From the NCBI RefSeq assembly GCF_030915485.1, contig NZ_CP133266.1, positions 4,158,001 to 4,222,000 on the forward strand: a stretch of DNA of 64,000 bases, given 5' to 3'. The stretch comes from Neobacillus sp. PS3-40. GTDB taxonomy: Bacteria; Bacillota; Bacilli; Bacillales; Cytobacillaceae. The translations under genes and the position numbers were made by a program. Under the pieces are notes generated by a model that was given only the letters and a program-made list of their open reading frames with translations, had not been told where the DNA came from and ran no database searches. Position 1 is the first letter of the stretch. Every line of letters begins with the position of its first letter. Below, piece after piece: positions 16,323 to 23,174 of this stretch.

Positions 16323-16527
16323 TACTGATCAACCATCCATCACCCATTTTAAGTACCCTACACCCTGGATTTGCTTTCTCTAGTTTTTTTCGTATCTTTT
16401 TATCTTCAATTTCTTGTTTAACCTCCGCACGATTTATCCTATCCATCGTTTCCTCAATTGTATCTCCAGCTTCGATTAATCCTAAATCTGGCAACAATAT
16501 AAAAGTGATTTTATCCCCAATTTTCAT
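16303..16527 (-). CDS. Small charged element protein (74 aa)
   Basis: ATG 16527 (minus) follows GGGAGGAG. The product starts with a hydrophobic strand (MKIGDKITFILLPDLGLIEAG), has a Lys/Glu-rich helix (DRINRAEVKQEIEDKKIRKK) and ends KMGDGWLISNKAPLD. The last codons lie inside the shared terminator hairpin. It probably belongs with the minus-strand regulator gene upstream of it. The function is not recognised. Confidence 0.6.
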   Translation of the reverse strand: MKIGDKITFILLPDLGLIEAGDTIEETMDRINRAEVKQEIEDKKIRKKLEKANPGCRVLKMGDGWLISNKAPLD

Positions 16528-16691
16528 ACAACAATTCTCCTCCCTTTTATTACGATTACATTACAAATGGTTATGTATAAGCATTATTCTTAATGTGGTG
16601 GCATATGCTTATTAGCAAAAGCAAAGCGTGCTAAAAGCTTCCATGGAGCTTCTACATACATTTTCAATAATTAAATAGAACTCGAAATTTT

Positions 16692-16722
16692 AAGCCTTTC
16701 AGCCATGCTGGAGGGCTTTTTT
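16692..16722 (+). terminator. Terminator-like hairpin
   Basis: AGCC/GGCT and CAGC/GCTG form a stem with an internal loop, followed by TTTTTT on the plus strand. It abuts the stop of the minus-strand regulator gene, so its direction is odd for that gene. Confidence 0.45.
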
Positions 16723-16942
16723 ACTTTTCATCAATACATACCCAAATTTCATCTAATTGTTTATTTAGTTCCTTGCAGATTTTATAAGTAATTACAAAAG
16801 AGGGTAAAGATTTTCCATTAACTAATGCACTTAAAGCAGCTTTGCTTATTCCAATTTTTTCAGCAAAATCTCCCATCTTAAATTTAGGATTTTTTTGTTT
16901 TTCTTCAGCAAAGATAATTCTCAAACGACATTCAAATTTCAT
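16721..16942 (-). CDS. Cro/CI-type (XRE) transcriptional regulator
   Basis: About 73 residues, one helix-turn-helix domain and nothing else. The HTH reads KMGDFAEKIGISKAALSALVNGKSLPSF, followed by ITYKICKELNKQLDEIW. I start at ATG 16942, eight bases after GGTGA; the frame is open 13 codons further to 16981. It is transcribed away from the transfer-like genes, and an inverted repeat lies in the divergent region, so it likely represses the rightward genes and perhaps itself. No peptidase or induction domain is present. Confidence 0.8.
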   Translation of the reverse strand: MKFECRLRIIFAEEKQKNPKFKMGDFAEKIGISKAALSALVNGKSLPSFVITYKICKELNKQLDEIWVCIDEK

Positions 16943-17001
16943 TTTTATCACCAATTTACTAATTCTCGATATAGATTTCATTTCCTTTTTTAAAAAATAA
17001 A

Positions 17002-17027
17002 GTTCACTTTATTTTTTTAAAGTGGAC
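17002..17027. promoter_or_regulatory. Inverted repeat, candidate operator
   Basis: GTTCACTTT and AAAGTGGAC form an inverted repeat (one mismatch) with an 8-base T-rich centre. It sits between the divergent XRE regulator and the rightward operon. Confidence 0.55.
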
Positions 17028-17129
17028 AAGATATTTTTTAAAAATTAGTTCATAAGTATATATCAAGTAAGTAAGAAACACATCTTATCTACTTCATATC
17101 CCCAATAATTCAGAAGGTGGTGAGAATTA

Positions 17130-17396
17130 ATGCCGATTGTGAAACCTGCTTTATGTTTGAACACTGATGATCCTGAACAAAAAGAACTTTATGACTTCAT
17201 TACATTGTTGCCAAATGGGAAGAAACGGAATGCAAGTTCTTTTCTTCGAACACTTGTTGACCGTGAATATCAAAAGAGAAGGTTTGAATATTTAGCTGAA
17301 AAGGAAAAATTTATACAAGAAAAAAAGACGCAGGAAGCGTCTTCTGATGAAGTGATTAAATCAAACGGTGGTATTAAATATATACCTAAAAAATGA
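17130..17396 (+). CDS. Putative small DNA-binding protein (ribbon-helix-helix-like)
   Basis: An 88-residue basic protein, first gene of the rightward operon. Residues 30-50 (KKRNASSFLRTLVDREYQKR) resemble the second half of a ribbon-helix-helix domain, and the C-terminal part is a Lys/Glu helix. AAGGTGGTGAG precedes ATG 17130. In conjugative elements small RHH proteins often assist the relaxosome or regulate the operon, but no relaxase is visible in this window. The fold assignment is tentative. Confidence 0.55.
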   Translation: MPIVKPALCLNTDDPEQKELYDFITLLPNGKKRNASSFLRTLVDREYQKRRFEYLAEKEKFIQEKKTQEASSDEVIKSNGGIKYIPKK

Positions 17397-17397
17397 A

Positions 17398-17466
17398 TTA
17401 ACCAGCCAAAACATTCACCAAAATACCAATTGCCCCACCTATCATTGCTCCAATTAGAAATGTCAT
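17398..17466 (-). CDS. Tiny hydrophobic peptide (22 aa, DUF3789-like)
   Basis: On the minus strand, AGAGGTGA precedes ATG 17466 by about six bases and the frame codes for one hydrophobic, Gly-rich helix (MTFLIGAMIGGAIGILVNVL plus AG). Short single-helix peptides with this GAxIGGxIG pattern are common in Firmicute phages and conjugative elements. It is encoded opposite to both neighbours in the 150-base gap and ends two bases from the stop of the upstream gene. Confidence 0.45.
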   Translation of the reverse strand: MTFLIGAMIGGAIGILVNVLAG

Positions 17467-17547
17467 GAACAGTCACCTCTTTAAAAAGGATTTAGTTTTA
17501 TTTTTCCCTTTGATTTTAAAATTATTCAATTCGGAAGGAGTTACATC

Positions 17548-17919
17548 ATGAATACACAAACACTTGATTTTAAATCATTTGTACGAAATGAAAAATATCC
17601 GACTAAAGAATTATTAACATTATTAGAAGATAAAAATTTACTAAAAGTTGTTAAAGTGGGAGCAGGATTGATGTTGGTTTTAATTCCAAAAACCGCATTT
17701 GCAGCTACAAAAGCTACAGCAGATCAAACTTTTGGTGATATATGGGACGCAGTGATGAACATTGTTGATTGGATAGTGGTGGGAGTTTTAGTATTTGCAG
17801 GAGTTGCATGGATGTTTGGACATCGAACTAAGGCACTAGAATTATTGATTGGCGGAAGTGCAGGATATATTTTGGCTCGACACGCAATTGACATTCGAGA
17901 CTTTCTCAAAAAGTTATAG
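17548..17919 (+). CDS. VirB2/TrbC-like pilin candidate
   Basis: A 123-residue membrane protein. An unusually long N-terminus leads to a hydrophobic stretch ending in AFAA (residues 36-55), like a signal peptide with an AxA site. Two closely spaced helices follow (IVDWIVVGVLVFAGVAWMF and LELLIGGSAGYILARHAI), joined by a short basic turn (GHRTKA). This signal-plus-two-helix plan with a Gly-rich second helix is that of VirB2/TrbC pilins. The next genes encode a cell-wall peptidase and a large ATPase, which supports a secretion role. A holin is the main alternative. Confidence 0.6.
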   Translation: MNTQTLDFKSFVRNEKYPTKELLTLLEDKNLLKVVKVGAGLMLVLIPKTAFAATKATADQTFGDIWDAVMNIVDWIVVGVLVFAGVAWMFGHRTKALELLIGGSAGYILARHAIDIRDFLKKL

Positions 17920-17930
17920 GAGGTTTAAAG

Positions 17931-18071
17931 ATGGGAACTAAAACAATCATAATGCTTTGTTTAGTGGGTTATCGTCTTTATTCACATAGAAATAAACCGA
18001 TTAAGCCAGTTAATTTTAATGCATTCCTTCAGAAAGGAGGAAAAGTTCATGAAATTTCAATTATCAGGTGA
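17931..18071 (+). CDS. Small membrane peptide (46 aa)
   Basis: ATAGGAGG at the end of the pilin-like gene precedes ATG 17931. The product has a short hydrophobic start (TKTIIMLCLVGYRLY) and a basic remainder ending HEISIIR. Its 3' end overlaps the start of the M23 peptidase gene by 23 bases, so translation is probably coupled. No family is recognised. Confidence 0.5.
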   Translation: MGTKTIIMLCLVGYRLYSHRNKPIKPVNFNAFLQKGGKVHEISIIR

Positions 18072-18720
18072 ATATGGGGAATTAGCAGAGGTTCGAAATA
18101 ATATTCCTCATCATGGTTTGGATTTTGCAATGAGACAGGGAACTGAACTTCATAGCGTAATGAACGGAACTGTTGAAAAGGTTGTTAATTTTGGCACACA
18201 TGACTTGGGAAAAGGTGTCTTTGTTCGGAATGAGGACGGTACTTTATCAATATATGGGCATTTGTCTCAAATTAAAGTTAAGTTAGGTGAACATTTACAT
18301 GCAGGAGAGTCAATCGGATTAAGCGGAAATACAGGAAATTCAACAGGGGCACATTTGCACTATGGAATGAGAGATGCTAGTGGTCACTGGATTGATCCAA
18401 CTCCAATTGCAGATAAAGTTGCAAATATGCAGGGTAGCGGTTTTCATCCAGTTCAATTTTTAACTAATCAATGGAATCATTTGGGGGATAAAGTTATTGG
18501 TGCTGAAAAAGATTTTATATTTCATCCATTACAAGATTTTTTAAAGGATTCATTAATTTCTTTAGGTCATACACTAACAGACTTAATGCCAGAAATAGGT
18601 TGTGCTATCACTTTTGCATCAGCAATCGCAATTATGTTTACAGGTAACTTCCCAAAATTTATCACACGTTGGGGATTTGGAATGATGGGAGTGATATCAT
18701 GGATAATCTTAGGAAAATAG
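18049..18720 (+). CDS. M23-family peptidase with C-terminal membrane helices
   Basis: A 223-residue protein with an N-terminal M23/LytM metallopeptidase domain. Zinc ligands are visible: HHGLD (H22, D25) and HLH (102-104), with the second catalytic His in YGHLS (H71). Residues 175-223 form two membrane helices (IGCAITFASAIAIMFTG and WGFGMMGVISWIILG). There is no N-terminal signal peptide, so the topology is unusual. ATG 18049 follows AGAAAGGAGG. Conjugative systems use such peptidases to open the cell wall; as a phage enzyme it could act in lysis. It overlaps the ATPase gene. Confidence 0.85.
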   Translation: MKFQLSGEYGELAEVRNNIPHHGLDFAMRQGTELHSVMNGTVEKVVNFGTHDLGKGVFVRNEDGTLSIYGHLSQIKVKLGEHLHAGESIGLSGNTGNSTGAHLHYGMRDASGHWIDPTPIADKVANMQGSGFHPVQFLTNQWNHLGDKVIGAEKDFIFHPLQDFLKDSLISLGHTLTDLMPEIGCAITFASAIAIMFTGNFPKFITRWGFGMMGVISWIILGK

Positions 18721-21383
18721 AGTCCATTAAGCTATCGAAGTATTTCGCATATCAAAAAAATAAAATGATTACTTATCGAATAATCCCTCATATTTCCGTG
18801 ACTAATAATCAAAACTCAAAAATGTGGAGAGTCTTACACAAAATGTATGAAATTTACGATAAAATTCCTTCTAGGTTAAGTAGAAATGGATTTAAATTCA
18901 CATTTCGGGAAAAGGATTCTATATGGTTTGATGTGATATTTCGACAAGAAAATAATGAGAAAAAGATTGAATTTTATGTTAGCACATCTGAATTGTGGGG
19001 TAAAAAATTCAAAGAGATCCTCGAAAATTATATGAAGGTTACAATAGAAGAAGTTGAAACAAAAGCAATAGAAATTCCTGATAGTAAAAATACAGTCCTT
19101 CAAGAAATTCGCCTATCTCGACACGACATTTTCTCACTAGGAGTCAAAGCCTCAGAACAAACTACTCCAATAGCCTCTTTATTAACCGCACTAGATGATA
19201 TTTCAATGGATGGTGACTTTGCTCGTTTATCTATATATACTGAAACTTTTGACCGTAAAAAATGGGCACAGAATGGTCATTGGGCTCATGAAAAAATACA
19301 AAAGGGGAAAGTACCTGTTCGTGCCAGAATCACCCCTAGCAAGGTTCAAAAGGCTTTAAAAACAGGTATTTCCACAATTGCAAATGAAGTGTATGACGTT
19401 TTGAATGACATTATGGATGCAATCTCCAATACATTCTTCAAGAGTGAAAAAGGCTTTGAAAAGAAAAAGATTATTGATAAAAAACACGCATTAATTGAAG
19501 AATTAAATTCAAGTACAGTTACTCAAAAATCAACTGAAAAGTTAAATCAGCCTGTTTTCAAAACGTTTATTCGTGTAGCAGCCGTAACGGATAATAAATT
19601 AAGAGGGGATCTTATTGCTAATACCATAAGTAGTGCCTTTTCTGAAATAGCCGGTGATAATGAACTTTTACCATTTAAAATACGCTTGAAATCCCGTAAA
19701 CGTGAAGTAATAAATGAATTGAATACTTTACATTTATCTAAAAACACTAAAGCGGATGGTGATGTTTCATTATTAAGCTGTGATGAAATAGCAAAGGTAG
19801 CCATTCAAATGCCAACATCCATAATCCAGCAACGATATGAAAATGAATTAGCAGTAAATAAGAAAGTAGAAACGGATATTTCCCCAATTTTCATTCATAA
19901 AGAAAAGAAACCTGGTGTAAGAATCGGGGATATTATAATCAATATCGGTAGCAATAATATTAAATTTAATGACAAAATCTTAAAAATACATGAATTAAAA
20001 AGTAATAGCATTTTAGTTGGTCATTCGGAATTTAAAGGTAAGGAGTATCCTATTGGAATTCCATTAAGTAACCCTGAGGAAACATACAAAGGTTATGTAG
20101 CAACTGGTGGGATGGGTAGCGGTAAGGATACTTTTATTCAAAATTTCGTTACAGAGGCAGCGATAAATCACAATATTAGCTTCGTGGTGATTGATCAAGT
20201 AAATAAAGAAGGCTTACAGGGAATGGCAAATGGTATTCGTGACAGCCTTCCACCTGAAAAGGTCATAGATATCGACTTATCTGACGAAAACTATTTACCT
20301 CCATTAGACTTGACCGAGGTCATGGAAAAGTTAGGACGTAAAGGGGCAGACAGATTCGCTAACGAATTGATTGACTTCTTTCAAGATTTAGAAGGAATGG
20401 GTCAAAGTAGAAAAATATTAAGAACATTTGCTCAAGCATCAAATGGAAGTTTATACAATATAAAAAGGTTACTTGAAGAGGAGTCGTTTAGAAAAGAAAC
20501 AGCACAAAGGTTAAGGAACGAAGGTAAAAGGAGAGTTGCTGAAGAAATCGAAAAATTTATTAGCGAAAACGAATTAGTGGAAAAGAGAAATACAAAAGGG
20601 GAAGTTACTTCATCGGATTGGAAATGTACTAAGGATGGTCAAAAGTCATTAGACGGAAAAGCAAGTGCAATATTTAACCGTTTGGATGAGTTCATGGGTG
20701 ACTCAACATTATTTGAAATCTTTGCCCAACCGCCAAAAGCTGAAATGAATCTTGAACAATGGATGAGGGAGGGAAAAGTAATTATTTTCAGAGTACCAGA
20801 TAGAATATTGTCCACTGTTGCAGTCAGGACACTGGTTCATTGGATTACTTTAAAAGTTTTAATGACTCGAATGTTAATGACAGTAAAATCACAAGGGAAC
20901 GGAGCATTTATTATTTTTAATGAACCTCAAACGTATTTAAGCGAAAATAAAGGGCTTGCTAAGTTATTATCACGAATTGCAGTTCAGGGTAGAAAAGAGC
21001 GTTTAGGAAGTATCTTTGCGTGTCACCATTTAGGGCAAATTAAAGAGATTTCAGAGGACTTAATCAGTGGAGGGGTAAACTGGTTATTGTTTAAAAACGA
21101 CAACGAAAACACGTTTAAATCGCTTGAAACACAGTTGCAACCTATAACTGTTGAAACAGCTTTAAATATCCCTAATACGAAAACAACCAGACATGCAATT
21201 TGCATAATGAATTTCGGAGGAGAAAGAAAGCCTGCTTTCATGGTTAGAATGCTGAAACCGTCATATGAGCGATATAAACCATACGATAATTCATTCTTAA
21301 CCAAACGACATTCAAGATTGTTTGGAAGGCATTTTGATGAAATTGAAAAAATAATTGATGAACAGGAAATAAAGAGTGGCTGA
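18699..21383 (+). CDS. Large HerA/FtsK-superfamily ATPase (VirD4/VirB4-type DNA or protein pump)
   Basis: A protein of about 894 residues. The Walker A motif is GGMGSGKDTFIQ near residue 470, followed by FVVIDQVNKEGLQG, and a Walker B-like GAFIIFNEPQTYL near 733 with an Arg-rich stretch after it (VQGRKERLGSIFACHHLG), typical of VirD4/VirB4 pumps. The N-terminal 440 residues are a separate domain without a clear membrane helix. GGGAG 7 bases upstream fixes ATG 18699, inside the end of the peptidase gene. Together with the peptidase and the pilin-like protein it looks like the core of an export machine; other type IV secretion subunits were not found here. Confidence 0.8.
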   Translation: MDNLRKIESIKLSKYFAYQKNKMITYRIIPHISVTNNQNSKMWRVLHKMYEIYDKIPSRLSRNGFKFTFREKDSIWFDVIFRQENNEKKIEFYVSTSELWGKKFKEILENYMKVTIEEVETKAIEIPDSKNTVLQEIRLSRHDIFSLGVKASEQTTPIASLLTALDDISMDGDFARLSIYTETFDRKKWAQNGHWAHEKIQKGKVPVRARITPSKVQKALKTGISTIANEVYDVLNDIMDAISNTFFKSEKGFEKKKIIDKKHALIEELNSSTVTQKSTEKLNQPVFKTFIRVAAVTDNKLRGDLIANTISSAFSEIAGDNELLPFKIRLKSRKREVINELNTLHLSKNTKADGDVSLLSCDEIAKVAIQMPTSIIQQRYENELAVNKKVETDISPIFIHKEKKPGVRIGDIIINIGSNNIKFNDKILKIHELKSNSILVGHSEFKGKEYPIGIPLSNPEETYKGYVATGGMGSGKDTFIQNFVTEAAINHNISFVVIDQVNKEGLQGMANGIRDSLPPEKVIDIDLSDENYLPPLDLTEVMEKLGRKGADRFANELIDFFQDLEGMGQSRKILRTFAQASNGSLYNIKRLLEEESFRKETAQRLRNEGKRRVAEEIEKFISENELVEKRNTKGEVTSSDWKCTKDGQKSLDGKASAIFNRLDEFMGDSTLFEIFAQPPKAEMNLEQWMREGKVIIFRVPDRILSTVAVRTLVHWITLKVLMTRMLMTVKSQGNGAFIIFNEPQTYLSENKGLAKLLSRIAVQGRKERLGSIFACHHLGQIKEISEDLISGGVNWLLFKNDNENTFKSLETQLQPITVETALNIPNTKTTRHAICIMNFGGERKPAFMVRMLKPSYERYKPYDNSFLTKRHSRLFGRHFDEIEKIIDEQEIKSG

Positions 21384-21405
21384 AATTAGTCGCTCTTTAT
21401 TTGTT
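21367..21405 (+). terminator. Terminator, copy 1 of a repeated type
   Basis: AAATAAAGAG pairs with CTCTTTATTT around TGGCTGAAATTAGTCG. The same AGAGTGGCTGA..GTCxCTCTTT core recurs at 21.83 and 23.06 kb. Confidence 0.75.
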
Positions 21406-21468
21406 TAATTTGTTAATTTTTTCTAAAATCACACATAAAGTATATTGATTAAAGAAGGAGGGGGAATA

Positions 21469-21822
21469 TTGGAAAATTCTATTGGTAAATCACTGAGAAA
21501 TATAGGCTCATTTACAATATTTATTGGTATTATAATTGGATTTTTCAAGGGTTTTGACAATTCTGATTTATATGAGACAACTATGCACTGGTCGATTGTT
21601 TTTCTTTGGTCAGCAATTGGATTTGTTTCAGGAATGTTATTTATTGGCTTTTCAGAAGTTCTATATTTACTTCAGGGTATATACATAAATTTAGAAAAAA
21701 AGGAAATAGAGAGTAAATTAGATGTCCCTTTGAATGAAATTAATGAAGATTGTGAAGATAATGAAAAACCTAGGGCAGATGTTTATAATTCCATAATGGA
21801 AAATAAAAATGAAGATGATTGA
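21469..21822 (+). CDS. Membrane protein, unknown function
   Basis: About 117 residues with two hydrophobic helices (SFTIFIGIIIGFFKGF and WSIVFLWSAIGFVSGMLFIG) and an acidic cytoplasmic-type tail rich in Glu, Asp and Asn. TTG 21469 follows GGAGGGGG. It is bounded by two copies of the same terminator type, so it is its own unit. A part in the export apparatus is possible from position only. Confidence 0.6.
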   Translation: MENSIGKSLRNIGSFTIFIGIIIGFFKGFDNSDLYETTMHWSIVFLWSAIGFVSGMLFIGFSEVLYLLQGIYINLEKKEIESKLDVPLNEINEDCEDNEKPRADVYNSIMENKNEDD

Positions 21823-21824
21823 TA

Positions 21825-21868
21825 CAAATTGAAAGAGTGGCTGAGAAGTCGCTCTTTCAATTTGTTTA
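21825..21868 (+). terminator. Terminator, copy 2 of a repeated type
   Basis: A 13-bp perfect stem (21825-21837 with 21852-21864) around TGGCTGAGAAGTCG, followed by TTTATATA. Confidence 0.75.
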
Positions 21869-21961
21869 TATATACTTATTTTTGATTAACAGAAAATTTT
21901 GACACTTTGTTACTATATAAGTATAATGACAAAGGATATTAAGATGAAGGAGAGGAAAGTA

Positions 21962-22096
21962 CTGAAAATTAATAAAACAAAACCAATACAACCAAAAATT
22001 AAAATTAGAAATGAAATATTTTTAGGGGAATTTAAAATCGAAGATTATCTACAGAAAGAAGTGTCCTTACTTTTAGAGAAATTTAGGAATGAATGA
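21962..22096 (+). CDS. Small protein, paralogue of the next gene (CTG start inferred)
   Basis: About 44 residues ending FLGEFKIEDYLQKEVSLLLE. It aligns with the product of the next gene (FLDKIKLEDYFRKEADLLLE), so the two are tandem paralogues. AAGGAGAGG at 21947-21955 sits at the right distance from an in-frame CTG at 21962, and the alignment starts there. ATG 21944 and ATG 21929 are alternatives without good sites. The function is unknown; the size and charge fit a small regulatory peptide. Confidence 0.5.
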   Translation: MKINKTKPIQPKIKIRNEIFLGEFKIEDYLQKEVSLLLEKFRNE

Positions 22097-22109
22097 CGAG
22101 GTGAAAAAG

Positions 22110-22235
22110 ATGGCATCAACTAAAAAGCCAACGAAATCAAAGGTGCACATAGTAGATAGAGTATTTTTAGATAAAATTAAACTTGAAGATTACTTTCGAA
22201 AGGAAGCAGATTTGTTATTAGAAAAATATAAGTAG
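22110..22235 (+). CDS. Small protein, paralogue of the previous gene (41 aa)
   Basis: ATG 22110 follows GAGGTGAAAAAG. The product MASTKKPTKSKVHIVDRVFL continues DKIKLEDYFRKEADLLLEKYK. It has a basic N-terminus and an acidic amphipathic helix. Tandem duplication with the preceding gene suggests a family kept in the element, in the same block as the duplicated excisionase-like genes. No function is known to me. Confidence 0.6.
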   Translation: MASTKKPTKSKVHIVDRVFLDKIKLEDYFRKEADLLLEKYK

Positions 22236-22269
22236 AATAAGAAAGATTAAGGTTATGAGGTTGGTCACA

Positions 22270-22455
22270 TTGAATGAAAAAATAACTCTAGATGTTAAAG
22301 ATATTATGAAATTAACGGGGATTGGAAGAGACAGTGCCTACGATTTAATGAAAAGCGGAGAATTTGCAGTTAAAACAATTGGTAAGAAATATTTAGTCCA
22401 TAAAGAAGTATTTGAAATCTGGTTAAAGGGAGAAAAAGGTAAAAAAAGATGGTAA
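22270..22455 (+). CDS. Excisionase-like helix-turn-helix protein, copy 1
   Basis: About 61 residues, a MerR/Xis-type winged HTH: LDVKDIMKLTGIGRDSAYDL, then MKSGEFAVKTIGKKYLVHKEVFEIWLKG. Proteins of this form act as excisionases or small regulators and bind near recombinase sites. I prefer TTG 22270 (GAGGT at proper distance; aligns with the second copy) to ATG 22255. It lies 0.7 kb upstream of the serine recombinase, so a role as its directionality factor is plausible. Confidence 0.7.
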   Translation: MNEKITLDVKDIMKLTGIGRDSAYDLMKSGEFAVKTIGKKYLVHKEVFEIWLKGEKGKKRW

Positions 22456-22601
22456 CAAATAATAAGGTGAAAAAAGAGGATTATAAAGTAATACATACTT
22501 ATAATTCTGCTTCTGATGCTCCATGTTTAGAGGATATTATTGAAAGTGAAGAATTTGTAAAAATGTTGTATGGGTTAGTTATAAAGTATTCTAAAGTTTA
22601 A
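22449..22601 (+). CDS. Small protein following excisionase copy 1 (50 aa)
   Basis: ATG 22449 overlaps the end of the first HTH gene. The product reads MVTNNKVKKEDYKVIHTYNS and then ASDAPCLEDIIESEEFVKML with a short tail. GTG 22467 is an alternative start. The motif of a Tyr/Ser-rich segment before an acidic helix is familiar from short proteins of Firmicute conjugative elements, but I cannot name it. Confidence 0.5.
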   Translation: MVTNNKVKKEDYKVIHTYNSASDAPCLEDIIESEEFVKMLYGLVIKYSKV

Positions 22602-22645
22602 AAATTTGTATGTTATTAAATAGAATTTTGGAGGCAACTTTAGGT

Positions 22646-22837
22646 GTGACTACTGAAAAAAAAGTTATGTTAAACGTTAATGACGTAATGGATATGATGG
22701 GAATTTGCAGACAAAAAGCATATGAGATTTTTAATTGTGGAGAGTTTCATGTAGTAAAAACTGGTAGGAAATATATGGTTCATAAAGAAGTGTTTGATGC
22801 ATGGTTAAAGGGAGAAAAAGTAAAAAAAAGATGGTAA
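22646..22837 (+). CDS. Excisionase-like helix-turn-helix protein, copy 2
   Basis: About 63 residues, a clear paralogue of copy 1: LNVNDVMDMMGICRQKAYEI, then CGEFHVVKTGRKYMVHKEVFDAWLKGEK, and the same KKRW end. The start is taken as GTG 22646 because it aligns with the start of copy 1 and lies 11 bases after GGAGG. Two diverged copies may give opposite actions on the recombinase, or one may be a regulator of transcription. Confidence 0.7.
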   Translation: MTTEKKVMLNVNDVMDMMGICRQKAYEIFNCGEFHVVKTGRKYMVHKEVFDAWLKGEKVKKRW

Positions 22838-22853
22838 TAAATGAGGTGGGGAA

Positions 22854-22964
22854 ATGAAAAAACAAATAGAAATAATTGAAATAGACATTAATGAATTTAC
22901 TGGAATTGAAATTGCTAAATATCTCCTTTCAATTGGAACATATGCAGAAAAGAAAAAACTATAG
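22854..22964 (+). CDS. Small protein following excisionase copy 2 (36 aa)
   Basis: GAGGTGGGGAA precedes ATG 22854. The product is MKKQIEIIEIDINEFTGIEI followed by AKYLLSIGTYAEKKKL, a short mixed helix. As in copy 1, a tiny gene directly follows the HTH gene, so the HTH-plus-tiny-gene unit looks duplicated, although the tiny proteins themselves are not obviously alike. Confidence 0.45.
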   Translation: MKKQIEIIEIDINEFTGIEIAKYLLSIGTYAEKKKL

Positions 22965-22981
22965 TATAGCCTTCATTGAGC

Positions 22982-23047
22982 ATGAAAAAGGAAGAAGATT
23001 TATCGGTCTTTTTGAAGGTCTACCGAGAATACTTTGAAAAATTGTAA
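22982..23047 (+). CDS. Possible 21-residue peptide
   Basis: A short frame, MKKEEDLSVFLKVYREYFEK plus L, ends just before a terminator. Its upstream signal is poor (TTGAGC). The amphipathic, charged sequence looks like coding DNA but could be the tail of a decayed gene. Confidence 0.25.
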   Translation: MKKEEDLSVFLKVYREYFEKL

Positions 23048-23055
23048 ATGAGATG

Positions 23056-23087
23056 AAGAGTGGCTGAAATTGGTCACTCTTTTTTTG
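23056..23087 (+). terminator. Terminator, copy 3 of a repeated type
   Basis: AAGAGTG pairs with CACTCTT around GCTGAAATTGGT and runs into TTTTTTT. Same core as the two upstream copies. Confidence 0.75.
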
Positions 23088-23174
23088 ACTAAATTTTACC
23101 TATTATACTTGTCTAAACAATGATAATGTCATACAATTAATATAATAACAGTTTTCAGTGTAAGAGGTGTGATA

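Noticed and set aside
18049-18720. Reading the M23 protein as a standard phage endolysin of a holin-lysin pair
   Set aside because: It has C-terminal membrane helices, no cell-wall binding domain, and overlaps an ATPase gene; a lysis role remains possible but is not the best-supported reading.
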